In this document: one piece after another, positions 1-8,159 of the stretch
Layout of the letters: each line of letters begins with the position of its first letter
Position numbering within the stretch: the stretch's first letter is position 1
Assembly: GCA_913042265.1 (NCBI GenBank)
Contig: CAJWKF010000002.1
Span: 1-64,000, forward strand
DNA: 64,000 bases
Origin: an uncultured Gammaproteobacteria bacterium
GTDB taxonomy: Bacteria > Pseudomonadota > Gammaproteobacteria > Nitrosococcales > Methylophagaceae
Reading direction: 5' to 3'
Translations under genes and position numbers: made by a program
The notes under the pieces: model-generated
Seen by the model: the letters and a program-made list of their open reading frames with translations, nothing else
Databases searched by the model: none
What the model was told of the DNA's origin: nothing

Positions 1-928
1 TAATTGATGCTTTAACGGGAATGTACCACATATTGTCCGTGGCAAATGCGCGACATTTGATGGCATCTTTTTCTGTCATTATAATTGGGTTGTTGTCATT
101 AAAGTGTAAATCTACCGCTTTGAAACGGTGATGGTCTATAAAATAATGGGGTTCGATATTGAGGCCAGAATCACGTAGGTAGTTGAAAAATCGTTCAGGG
201 TGGCCAATGCCCGCAAGCGTGTGAACAGTTTGATCCCCAAAATCAGCAAGCGTCTGTTGTACTCCTTTATCTGCTACATTAATCACTGGGCCAGGATTAA
301 GTGTCATAACATAACGAGCGTTGCTATTCCCACCATTTGAAATGGTGAAGTCGACATGTCTTAGACGGCTAATAGGTTCACGTAAAGGACCTGCTGGTAG
401 GCAATAATGATTACCAAAACCTCTAAGTCCATCAACGACGACAATTTCGATATCACGGCCTAAAGCGTAATGCTGCAGACCATCGTCACTTATAATTACA
501 TCACATTGGTGCTCTTTGATGAGGAATTTTGCTGCATCAACCCGTTTTGGTGAAACAGCCATTGGGCAGTTTGTTTGCTGACTGATAATAACAGGCTCGT
601 CTCCTACTATAGAAGGGTCACTATTATGTCGAACATCTTGTGGATAATTATCGGCAAAGCCACCATAGCCGCGACTGATAATGCCTGGATTGTAGCCGGC
701 TTGCTTTAATTTCGTAGCTAACCAAATCACAGTGGGTGTTTTTCCCGTGCCACCAACAGTAATGTTACCTACTATAATGACAGGTACAGCTACCTTATGT
801 TGCTTGATAACACCAGCTTGGTAAGCTAAGCGTCTGATAGCAATAATAAATTGATATAAGACGCTTATGGGGAGTAATATTAGTCGGATTATGCGAAGTT
901 CATACCAAGAGTCAGTGAGCCATTTCAT
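1..928 (-). CDS. lpxK: Tetraacyldisaccharide 4'-kinase (LpxK), 3' end outside window
   Basis: LpxK phosphorylates the 4' position of the lipid A disaccharide on the cytoplasmic face of the inner membrane. It is missing from the ORF track because its stop codon lies beyond base 1. I read it from the ATG at 928 (MKWLTDSWYELRIIRLILLP), which gives an N-terminal membrane anchor typical of LpxK. The P-loop region VGNITVGGTGKTPTVIWL follows, then SRGYGG. About 309 codons are present and the frame stays open to PVKAS at the edge, where family members have PVDA, so only some 15-25 residues are lost. It starts 5 bp after msbA ends, on the same strand, giving the usual msbA-lpxK operon. The truncation comes from the window, not from decay. 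Confidence 0.93.
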   Translation of the reverse strand, partial: MKWLTDSWYELRIIRLILLPISVLYQFIIAIRRLAYQAGVIKQHKVAVPVIIVGNITVGGTGKTPTVIWLATKLKQAGYNPGIISRGYGGFADNYPQDVRHNSDPSIVGDEPVIISQQTNCPMAVSPKRVDAAKFLIKEHQCDVIISDDGLQHYALGRDIEIVVVDGLRGFGNHYCLPAGPLREPISRLRHVDFTISNGGNSNARYVMTLNPGPVINVADKGVQQTLADFGDQTVHTLAGIGHPERFFNYLRDSGLNIEPHYFIDHHRFKAVDLHFNDNNPIIMTEKDAIKCRAFATDNMWYIPVKASI

Positions 929-933
929 ATTAG

Positions 934-2688
934 TTACTTTTCTTGGAATTGCAATCGGTGTAATTCGGCATAATGCTGGCCTTTTGTAATCAATGAAGTA
1001 TGAGTGCCAGTTTCTACGATTTTCCCCTGATGCATGACTATAATTTTATCGGCTTTTTCAATTGTCGATAAACGATGTGCAATGACGAGTGTAGTGCGTT
1101 GCTTTATCAATGTTTCAAGAGCTGCTTGGATATGTCGCTCGGCTTCGGTATCAAGTGAAGCGGTAGCCTCGTCAAGTACAAGGATGGGGGCATCACTTAA
1201 TAAGGCTCTTGCGATGGCTATTCTCTGACGTTGTCCTCCTGAAAGAAGAACACCATTTTGTCCAATATGCGTTGCCAGTCCTTGTGGCAATTTCTCAATA
1301 AACTCCCAGGCATGTGCTGACTTTGCAGCTTCAACAATCCGTTCATTGCTCACATATTCCTGATGGCCATAGACGATATTATCAGCCACAGTACCCTTGA
1401 AAAGAACGACTCGTTGATCAACAAAAGTCATTTGATCTCGAAGGTCATTTAGTTTGAATTTACTAATATCAATATCATCTAGTAATATTTTGCCGCTAGT
1501 GATTTGATAAAAACGGGCAAGTAGACCTACTAAGGTTGTCTTACCACTTCCTGATTGGCCAACAAAAGCAATAGTTTGTCCTGTCTTAGCATGGAATGAA
1601 ATATTGTTGAGGACTGACCCCTTTTCATCATTGTATTGAAAATTAACTTGTTGATACTTAATATCACCTTGGGCATTGTCGAGAGCTTTTGTACCAGTAT
1701 CTAATTCAGGTGTTTGATCGAGTAGACTGAAAATGCTGTGTGATGCAGCTATGCCTGCTTGCAGTTTTGAGTTCACTTTAGTGAGCCGTTTTAATGGTGT
1801 TAAAATCATGAACATGGCAGTTATAAACGAGATAAAGCTACCGACAGAGATGGCTTCCAACATCTCTGGAAGTGTTGCGAGGTAGATAACAACGGATAAA
1901 CCAAGGACCGCAACTAATTGAATCAAAGGTTGGCTGATAGCCTCTGTAGCAATCTTTTTCATTCGTTGCTGGCGGTTTTTCTGATTAACTTTGTCGAAAC
2001 GTTTAGTTTCGTATGATTGACTGCTAAAAGTTTTAACTTCACGATGACCATCAATCACCTCATTACAAATGTGGCCAACATCTCCCATGGAGTCTTGAAT
2101 ATTTTTACTAATACTGCGAAAACGAGTACTTATTTTGTAAACAAAGTAACCAATAATTGGGACAGTGGTTAATATGATTAGTGATAACATACCATTTAGG
2201 TAAATCATCCAGGCTAATAAACCAATAATTGTGAGCGTATCCCTTATGAGGGTGAGAATGGCATCTGTTGTTGCAGTAGCTACTTGCTCAACGTCATAAA
2301 GTAATTTTGACATCAACTGCCCTGAAGTACTTTGGTCATAAAAGCTTGAAGGAAGTGTAATAAGACTTTCAAACATCTCTTCACGAAGGTTTTTTATGAT
2401 ATTTCGAGCGATCCAGCCCAGCCCATATGCAGTGAAAAAATTGGCGAGACCTCTTATTAAAAATAAAACGATTAACGCAAAAGGTAGTAGTTTGATGGTT
2501 TGGGGGTCACGCTCGACAAAACTACCATCTAGTAATGGTTTCATCATGGCTGCCAAGCCAGTTTCTGTTGCAGCAAACACTGCCATTGCAAGTATAGCTG
2601 CAGAGAAGACAAGCCAATAGGGTTTGACGTATTTTAATAAGCGACGATAAAGGTCACTTGGTGTCATTTCAGGGATGTTTTGATTCAT
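934..2688 (-). CDS. msbA: Lipid A export ATP-binding/permease protein MsbA
   Basis: This is the inner-membrane ABC half-transporter that flips lipid A-core to the periplasmic leaflet. At 584 residues it matches the family length. The first 320 or so residues form a six-helix transmembrane domain. The nucleotide-binding domain has Walker A GQSGSGKTT near residue 377, the signature LSGGQRQRIAIARAL near 482, Walker B ILVLDEATASLD near 502 and the H-loop IAHRLSTIEKAD. It is followed 5 bp later by lpxK, a conserved partnership that supports MsbA over other exporters. Immediately upstream is a 50-codon exbB remnant. In Pseudomonas-type genomes intact exbB and exbD precede lpxK (recalled synteny, not checked here). 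Confidence 0.96.
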   Translation of the reverse strand: MNQNIPEMTPSDLYRRLLKYVKPYWLVFSAAILAMAVFAATETGLAAMMKPLLDGSFVERDPQTIKLLPFALIVLFLIRGLANFFTAYGLGWIARNIIKNLREEMFESLITLPSSFYDQSTSGQLMSKLLYDVEQVATATTDAILTLIRDTLTIIGLLAWMIYLNGMLSLIILTTVPIIGYFVYKISTRFRSISKNIQDSMGDVGHICNEVIDGHREVKTFSSQSYETKRFDKVNQKNRQQRMKKIATEAISQPLIQLVAVLGLSVVIYLATLPEMLEAISVGSFISFITAMFMILTPLKRLTKVNSKLQAGIAASHSIFSLLDQTPELDTGTKALDNAQGDIKYQQVNFQYNDEKGSVLNNISFHAKTGQTIAFVGQSGSGKTTLVGLLARFYQITSGKILLDDIDISKFKLNDLRDQMTFVDQRVVLFKGTVADNIVYGHQEYVSNERIVEAAKSAHAWEFIEKLPQGLATHIGQNGVLLSGGQRQRIAIARALLSDAPILVLDEATASLDTEAERHIQAALETLIKQRTTLVIAHRLSTIEKADKIIVMHQGKIVETGTHTSLITKGQHYAELHRLQFQEK

Positions 2689-2692
2689 TATA

Positions 2693-2845
2693 TCAGCTGA
2701 CTTTTGGCGGTAAAATATGTGAAGTTAATTGGCTCCAAAAATGTTTGGCAATAATGCCAGCAGTAAAAACTGAGCAGACGAGTAAAGGTATCATTAACAA
2801 GCCATCAGCTATTATAAGCTCTAACATATTGTTGTGCTCTAACAT
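2693..2845 (-). pseudogene. Truncated exbB (MotA/TolQ/ExbB proton channel) remnant, N-terminal 50 codons
   Basis: A 50-codon minus-strand ORF below the track's size limit ends in TGA 4 bp before the msbA start. Its core MLELIIADGLLMIPLLVCSV then AKHFWSQL and ILPPKVS follows the start of the exbB genes found upstream of lpxK/msbA in other gammaproteobacteria. Those begin with M-x-E-L-x-x-A-G-G-W-x-M-L-P, then one membrane helix and E-R-x-W...PP. The usual 200 or so residues should follow, but a stop comes directly after PPKVS, so the channel-forming helices are absent. No exbD is present. The position, strand and N-terminal match point to a deletion remnant. The alternative is a functional one-helix small protein. 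No good ribosome binding site was seen upstream. Confidence 0.6.
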
Positions 2846-3032
2846 AATAAGTAAACCAGATGACATGATACGTGAAAAATGCCATAGTCAATAGCTGCTC
2901 TCATTGAAGTTTTTTCATGACATGTTGAAAAGCTATAAGTTGGCGTAGCTCTTATTGCATAAAAGCTATCATAATATTGCCAGCCAAGTAGTACCATGAA
3001 GTATTTCAACATATTTGGATAACATTTAATAC

Positions 3033-3052
3033 TGCCAATATTTATATTGGCA
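3033..3052. repeat. 9-bp inverted repeat with 2-nt centre, possible operator
   Basis: TGCCAATATTTATATTGGCA reads as TGCCAATAT, a TT spacer, then the exact reverse complement ATATTGGCA. The two arms are perfect. No T-run follows on either strand, so a terminator is unlikely. Spacing and symmetry are those of a dimeric regulator's site. It lies about 215 bp upstream of the DUF2062 start and 125 bp upstream of the predicted -35 box. No regulator is encoded nearby. Confidence 0.4.
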
Positions 3053-3176
3053 ATAACTCTATTGTCTATTTCAGAAATAAAATAACTTATGTATTAAGTC
3101 GAGTGCTTGTGCAGAAGAGTACGAAAGATTGAAAATGGTCCAGCTAAAGGTGGAGTTTGATGCTAATGTTGGTAAT

Positions 3177-3204
3177 TTTAGATCAGTAGTATGAATGTTA
3201 TAAT
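3177..3204 (+). promoter_or_regulatory. Candidate sigma-70 promoter for the DUF2062 gene
   Basis: A consensus -10 hexamer TATAAT at 3199-3204 is preceded at 16 bp by TTTAGA, a weak match to the -35 consensus. It would give a leader of about 58 nt before the ATG at 3269. Strength rests almost wholly on the -10 box. Confidence 0.3.
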
Positions 3205-3268
3205 TTGCATAGTAGTTTTCTTTTTACGCTGGTAGCAGTGCTTAACTCAACGATAAAAATGAGATTTT

Positions 3269-3793
3269 ATGCCTCGTAGGTATTTAAAACATATAATGCC
3301 AGATCACAGGACGATGCGTGAGCACCCTCACTTGCAGCGTTTTGGACAGCGATTAGCAGAGCCAAAATTATGGCACCTTAACAGGCGATCAATTGCATTT
3401 GGTCTAGCGCTAGGTTTGTTCGTTGGTTTTATGCCTATTTTAGGCCAAATGTTCGTAGCGGCGGGGTTAGCAATTGTAATTCGAGTGAACCTACCCATAG
3501 CAGTTATGGCTGTTTGGATAACGAACCCCATTACAATGGGCCCTATTTACTTCATTGCCTACCAAATTGGTGCTGCAGTATTGGCAATGCCAGTTGCTGA
3601 GCAAACGTTCACTATGTCGTGGGAATGGTTCACACACGAGTTTATAGCTATTTGGCAGCCATTGATTTTAGGAAGCTTTGTTTTAGGCACTATTGCTGCG
3701 ATATTAGGTGTTTTATTTGTACGTATTTTCTGGCGAGTTATTGTGGTTAGAAATTGGTTGAAAAGGTACAAAAAAAAGGATGGGGCTTCATAG
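3269..3793 (+). CDS. DUF2062 domain-containing membrane protein
   Basis: This is a 174-residue inner-membrane protein of unknown role. It carries the family pattern from the first residue: a basic start (MPRRYLKHIMPDH), then a soluble PKLWHLNRRS segment, then hydrophobic stretches including ANLPI-like NLPIAVMAVWITNPITMGP. Three or so membrane segments and a basic C terminus (KRYKKKDG) follow. The start at 3269 is chosen because family members begin with this basic MPRR motif. The gene is convergent with lolD and overlaps its end by 6 bp. In Pseudomonas a DUF2062 gene lies beside the lol genes and comEC (recalled synteny), so the neighbourhood is conserved although no function is known. Confidence 0.88.
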   Translation: MPRRYLKHIMPDHRTMREHPHLQRFGQRLAEPKLWHLNRRSIAFGLALGLFVGFMPILGQMFVAAGLAIVIRVNLPIAVMAVWITNPITMGPIYFIAYQIGAAVLAMPVAEQTFTMSWEWFTHEFIAIWQPLILGSFVLGTIAAILGVLFVRIFWRVIVVRNWLKRYKKKDGAS

Positions 3794-4486
3794 CCCCATA
3801 CCTGTGGAGGTAGTAAGGTGACCATCTTTGAGTGTTAGTATTGTTTCCATTTGGCTAGCAAGCTCGATATCATGAGTGACAATAACTAATGCTGTCCTCA
3901 ATGATTCATTTAGTTCAAGGATAAGATCAAAGATACCTTGTGCTGTGCGGTGGTCTAAGTTTCCTGTAGGTTCATCTGCAAGAAGACAGTCTGGTTTAGT
4001 AATGAGAGCACGCGCAAGTGCCGCACGTTGCCGTTCCCCACCGGAGAGTTCGCTAGGTTTGTGAACCAATCGATGGCTTAAGCCGACTTTTATTAATAAA
4101 TCTTCGGCTTGTTGTTCAGCTTGTTTTGGTTTTGTACCTCCAATAATGAGTGGGATGGCCACATTTTCGACGGCACTAAACTCGGGTAGTAAGTGATGAA
4201 ATTGATATACAAAGCCTAGACTCTTGTTACGTAATTGGCTTAGAGTTTTAACAGAGAGTTTGTTAATATCCTGACCGTGAATTTTAATGCTTCCACTTGA
4301 AGGTTTATCAAGCCCACCAAGGAGATGTAATAAGGTACTTTTTCCTGAACCTGAACTACCAATAATAGCGATGCGGTCACCTTTTTGAACCGATAGGTTT
4401 ACATTACTGAGAACATTTGTTTTCAATTGACCATCGGCGAATTGTTTACTAGTGTTTTTACATTCGATGACGATAGAGTTAGTCAT
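3788..4486 (-). CDS. lolD: Lipoprotein-releasing system ATP-binding protein LolD
   Basis: This is the ATPase that drives release of outer-membrane lipoproteins from the inner membrane to LolA. It has 232 residues. Walker A is GSSGSGKSTLLHLLGGLD, the Q-loop is near FVYQFHHLLPEFSAVENV, the signature is LSGGERQRAALARAL, and Walker B is LLADEPTGNLD. The FxYQFHHLLPEF stretch is characteristic of LolD within the MacB/LolD/FtsE group. It overlaps the upstream permease gene by 8 bp, implying coupled translation, and its own 3' end overlaps the convergent DUF2062 gene by 6 bp. Confidence 0.94.
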   Translation of the reverse strand: MTNSIVIECKNTSKQFADGQLKTNVLSNVNLSVQKGDRIAIIGSSGSGKSTLLHLLGGLDKPSSGSIKIHGQDINKLSVKTLSQLRNKSLGFVYQFHHLLPEFSAVENVAIPLIIGGTKPKQAEQQAEDLLIKVGLSHRLVHKPSELSGGERQRAALARALITKPDCLLADEPTGNLDHRTAQGIFDLILELNESLRTALVIVTHDIELASQMETILTLKDGHLTTSTGMGL

Positions 4487-5726
4487 AGCGCAACGCCTCA
4501 GCCGGCTGAGTCTGTGCCGCCTTCCATGAAGGATAGATGGTGGAAATTAAGGAAAGAGCAAAAGCAGTTAGACCAATAGTAGTAACATCATCCCAATGTA
4601 AGTCAGAGGGTAGATTGCTGATGTAGTAGACATCAGCAGGAAGGAATTGGTAGCCCATAACAGTCTCTAGTGAGGCAATAATGTTTTCAATATTTAATGC
4701 TAAACTGACGCCCCCGATAACGCCTAAAAGCGTTCCAAATATACCGATTAATACACCTTGCACCATAAAGATAGCCATTATATCGCTGGGAGTCATACCT
4801 AGGGTTCTCAAAATGGCGATATCAGACTGTTTATCAGTGACCATCATGATGAGTGTTGAGACAATATTAAAAGCTGCAACAGCAACGATGAGTAGTAAGA
4901 TCACGAACATGACCGTTTTTTCTGTTTTTAGGGCACGAAAGAAATTAGCATGTTGGTATGTCCAGTCGACTGCACGATACTCAGGACCCAAATTTTTCAT
5001 AATGTTGTGAGTAATTTGAGGAGCTTGGAATACATCATCAAGCTTTAGTCTTAATCCAGTCACTTGGTCTGGGATACGAAATAGTTTAGCGGTATCCTCA
5101 ATGTTCATAATAGCTAAAGCACTGTCGTATTCATACATGCCAATTTCAAAAATACCGACCACATTTAGACGTTTTAACCGCGGAATAACACCAGCTGGTG
5201 TTGGATTGACATGAGGAGTTATTAAAGTGATTTTATCACCCGTACGGACACCCATAGCGCGAGCTAAATCATGGCCAAGAATTATGCCAAATCCACCGGG
5301 GTTTAGGTTGTTAAAGTTACCTTGAATAATATTTTCATGAATAGTAGAAACGCGAGGTTCTAGTGTTGGATCTATGCCACGTATGAGGGTACCTCTAACT
5401 CGGTTACCCTTGCTAAGCATTGCTTGCCCTTCAACAAAAGGTGCTGAATCTAGTAAATGGGGTTGGTGCTGTATTTGGCTTTGTAAGTTTTTCCAATCTG
5501 AGAGTGGACTGCCATTTCCGGTAATAAAGGCGTGTGAGGTCATACCTAAGATACGTTCGCGTAATTCTTTTTCAAAACCATTCATTACAGATAAAACTGT
5601 GATCAATGCTGCAACGCCCAATGCAACCCCAAACATTGAAGTTAGCGATATAAAGGAAATAAAATGATTTCGCCGTTTTGCACGCGTGTAACGTAAACCG
5701 ATATATACGCTTAATGGATTAAACAT
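4479..5726 (-). CDS. Lipoprotein-releasing system permease, LolC/LolE family (possibly LolF-type)
   Basis: This is the inner-membrane permease that works with LolD to extract lipoproteins. It has 415 residues. An N-terminal amphipathic and transmembrane segment (IGLRYTRAKRRNHFISFIS) precedes a MacB-type periplasmic domain. Three C-terminal membrane helices of the FtsX fold follow, ending in YPSWKAAQTQPAEALRYD. The periplasmic stretch NPTPAGVIPRLKRLNVVGIF resembles the LolC region that docks LolA. No second lolC/E gene is next to lolD here, whereas Pseudomonas has lolC-lolD-lolE. A single permease acting as a homodimer (LolF) is known from Francisella. Whether this genome has another copy elsewhere cannot be seen. 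Confidence 0.88.
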   Translation of the reverse strand: MFNPLSVYIGLRYTRAKRRNHFISFISLTSMFGVALGVAALITVLSVMNGFEKELRERILGMTSHAFITGNGSPLSDWKNLQSQIQHQPHLLDSAPFVEGQAMLSKGNRVRGTLIRGIDPTLEPRVSTIHENIIQGNFNNLNPGGFGIILGHDLARAMGVRTGDKITLITPHVNPTPAGVIPRLKRLNVVGIFEIGMYEYDSALAIMNIEDTAKLFRIPDQVTGLRLKLDDVFQAPQITHNIMKNLGPEYRAVDWTYQHANFFRALKTEKTVMFVILLLIVAVAAFNIVSTLIMMVTDKQSDIAILRTLGMTPSDIMAIFMVQGVLIGIFGTLLGVIGGVSLALNIENIIASLETVMGYQFLPADVYYISNLPSDLHWDDVTTIGLTAFALSLISTIYPSWKAAQTQPAEALRYD

Positions 5727-5778
5727 AATTAATTAATGTACTCGGTTTCCTTGTACGAAGAGGAGTCTATACTGGCTA

Positions 5779-6441
5779 TCATTTGGGATTAATAACTTTG
5801 GTGCCATCTTCGCTTCCTAAAAGTAGGACATCAGCAGGCCTCATAGCAAATAGACCGTTTGTAACAACCCCCACGATATTATTTAATGTTTTTTCAAGGG
5901 AGATCGGCTCCATTATATCCCATCCATGGACGTCTAGGATGACGTTACTATTATCAGTAACAAAGCCTTCACGATATATGGGTTGGCCGCCTAATTTAAC
6001 AATTTCTCTTGCGACGTAGCTGCGCGACATGGGCACGACTTCGACGGGTAAAGGAAACTTACCAAGGACGTGAATTAATTTACTTTCATCGGCAATACAA
6101 ATGAACTTTTCACTCGCGGCAGCAATAATTTTCTCGCGGGTTAATGCGCCGCCGCCGCCTTTTATTAGTTGTAAGTAATGGTTGGCTTCATCAGCACCGT
6201 CAACGTAACTTTGGATTGTGCCGACCTCATTTAATTCAAAAACTTCAATGCCATGAGCCTCGAGACGTTTAGTTGATACGATTGAGCTTGAGACAGCCCC
6301 ATCAATTTTACCTTTTATTGTAGCCAATGCATCAATAAAGTGGTTCACAGTAGAACCAGTTCCTACGCCGATGATCCCACCTGTTGTGATATGGTCTAGT
6401 GCTGAATAAGCGGCTTGCTTTTTTAATTCATCAGCTGTCAT
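5779..6441 (-). CDS. rpiA: Ribose-5-phosphate isomerase A
   Basis: RpiA interconverts ribose 5-phosphate and ribulose 5-phosphate in the pentose phosphate pathway. The 220-residue length matches the E. coli enzyme. Visible family motifs are [15 protein letters not shown] (phosphate loop), DGADEAN, the catalytic-loop [12 protein letters not shown] and [20 protein letters not shown]. It is transcribed divergently from ilvA across a 130-bp gap, an arrangement also found in Pseudomonas. With zwf and pgl in the same window, it supplies most of the oxidative pentose phosphate branch. Confidence 0.96.
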   Translation of the reverse strand: MTADELKKQAAYSALDHITTGGIIGVGTGSTVNHFIDALATIKGKIDGAVSSSIVSTKRLEAHGIEVFELNEVGTIQSYVDGADEANHYLQLIKGGGGALTREKIIAAASEKFICIADESKLIHVLGKFPLPVEVVPMSRSYVAREIVKLGGQPIYREGFVTDNSNVILDVHGWDIMEPISLEKTLNNIVGVVTNGLFAMRPADVLLLGSEDGTKVINPK

Positions 6442-6571
6442 AGCTATTTCCTTTATTCAATGATAAGTCTGGATATTATTATAGTAATTATAGAGATAAA
6501 TACTGTGTAATGGTAACGTATCACTAAAGAAGTTAAAGATTCATTTTATAGGTTAAAGAAATAGTGTTGTC

Positions 6572-8086
6572 ATGCTGACTGAATATGTAGAAAAAATCAT
6601 CAACTCACGAGTTTATGATGTGGCAATTGAGTCACCATTAGATAATATGTCGCGATTATCTGACCGAATGGCTAATACCATTTGGCTAAAACGTGAAGAC
6701 TTACAATCTATTTTTTCATTTAAATTAAGAGGCGCATACAATCGCATGTGCCGATTGAATGACGAGGAGCGTATTAATGGTGTTGTAGCAGCCTCTGCTG
6801 GGAATCATGCTCAGGGTGTAGCTTTATCCGCCCAAAAGCTGGGTGTTTCAGCTTTAATTGTTATGCCAACAACAACCCCTCCAATCAAAGTGGAAGCGGT
6901 GAGAAGTTTTGGCGCTGAGATTATCTTATTTGGTGATGGTTATGACGATGCTTTTGGCCGTGCAGCAACAATTGCTTCTGAGCAAGGACGCACGTTTATC
7001 CATCCTTACGACGATCCGGATGTTATTGCAGGCCAGGGCACCATTGCGATGGAAATTATTCGTCAACATCCTGAGCCACTTGATGCTGTTTTTATTCCTG
7101 TTGGAGGTGGTGGGCTTATTGCAGGGATGGCTGCTTATATCAAAACAATACGGCCTGACATTAAGGTCATAGGGGTGGAGCCTGCAGATGCAGCTAGTTT
7201 GCATGATGCCCTTCAGGCGGGTGAGCGTGTAATTTTAGATCAGGTGGGTTTATTTGCTGATGGAACGGCGGTCAGACAAGTCGGTAAAGAAAACTTTCGT
7301 ATCGCTCGGGAAACTGTTGATGAAGTGATTTTAGTTGATACAGATGAAATTTGTGCAGCAGTGATGGATATCTTTGATGATACGCGGTGTATTGCGGAAC
7401 CTTCGGGTGCGTTAGCCGTTGCCGGTGTTAAAAAGTACATCGAGAAAAATAACATTACAGGTCAAGAGTTTGCGGTTATTAACAGTGGTGCTAATGTGAA
7501 TTTTGATCGCTTACGTCATATCGCTGAGCGTGCAGAGTTGGGTGAAAAACGTGAGGTGCTATTTGCTGCAACGATTGAGGAAGAAGCCGGTAGCTTTCAG
7601 CGATTTTGTCAGGTTTTATCGGACCGAAGTGTGACGGAGTTTAATTATCGTTATGCAGATAGTGGAAGCGCGCAGGTGTTTGTTGGTATTCAAACACAAG
7701 GTGGCTCATCTGAGCGAGGAGTTTTGTTCAATACATTGGAGCAGGCTGGATATGCACTAGTTGATTTTACGGATAATGAAGCAGCGAAATCACACGTTCG
7801 TTATATGGTCGGAGGACATGCACAATTCGTCTTAGATGAACGCTTATATCGTTTTGAGTTTCCCGAGCGACCCGGAGCGCTTCTACGTTTTTTAACACGA
7901 ATGGGTGAGCGATGGAATATTAGTTTATTTCATTATCGAAACCATGGTGCAGCATATGGACGTGTCTTATTGGGAGCACAAGTGAAGGAAGATGAAATAG
8001 ATGAGTTTCATGGTTTTTTAAAAGCCCTGGGATATGTCTTCTGTGATGAAACGGACAATCCAGCTTACAGGCTGTTTTTGAGTTAA
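6572..8086 (+). CDS. ilvA: Threonine ammonia-lyase, biosynthetic (IlvA)
   Basis: This PLP enzyme deaminates threonine to 2-oxobutanoate, the first step of isoleucine synthesis. The 504 residues include the PLP-lysine motif SFKLRGAYNRM near residue 50, the substrate loop SAGNHAQGVA, and the phosphate-binding GGGGLIAGMA. From about residue 330 onward come two ACT-like regulatory domains (EFPERPGALLRFL marks the second), so this is the allosteric biosynthetic form rather than the short catabolic TdcB. It is a divergent neighbour of rpiA. No attenuator-like leader was recognised upstream. Confidence 0.95.
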   Translation: MLTEYVEKIINSRVYDVAIESPLDNMSRLSDRMANTIWLKREDLQSIFSFKLRGAYNRMCRLNDEERINGVVAASAGNHAQGVALSAQKLGVSALIVMPTTTPPIKVEAVRSFGAEIILFGDGYDDAFGRAATIASEQGRTFIHPYDDPDVIAGQGTIAMEIIRQHPEPLDAVFIPVGGGGLIAGMAAYIKTIRPDIKVIGVEPADAASLHDALQAGERVILDQVGLFADGTAVRQVGKENFRIARETVDEVILVDTDEICAAVMDIFDDTRCIAEPSGALAVAGVKKYIEKNNITGQEFAVINSGANVNFDRLRHIAERAELGEKREVLFAATIEEEAGSFQRFCQVLSDRSVTEFNYRYADSGSAQVFVGIQTQGGSSERGVLFNTLEQAGYALVDFTDNEAAKSHVRYMVGGHAQFVLDERLYRFEFPERPGALLRFLTRMGERWNISLFHYRNHGAAYGRVLLGAQVKEDEIDEFHGFLKALGYVFCDETDNPAYRLFLS

Positions 8087-8159
8087 AAATTTTAAGATAT
8101 AAATTCAATGAACCCCGCTTTATTTCGGGCATTATTAGGTAAGATGATAGAGGAAAAAA

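Larger units (their letters stand above)
2846..3268. other. Intergenic region, probable deletion scar between the exbB remnant and the DUF2062 gene
   Basis: These 423 bp hold no convincing gene. In Pseudomonas-type order a long comEC gene sits between exbB and the DUF2062 gene. No comEC motif is readable here in either strand. A 57-codon minus-strand ORF (2839-3012, beginning MLKYFMVLLGWQYYDS) overlaps the start of the exbB remnant but resembles nothing I know. The stretch also contains a near-perfect 20-bp inverted repeat at 3033-3052 and a possible promoter for the DUF2062 gene, listed separately. Confidence 0.55.

Noticed and set aside
1-928. lpxK as a broken gene
   Set aside because: The missing end is only the window edge; the frame is open and conserved up to base 2.
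2658-2894. 78-codon plus-strand ORF
   Set aside because: It runs antisense to the msbA start and the exbB remnant, which has the meaningful reading.
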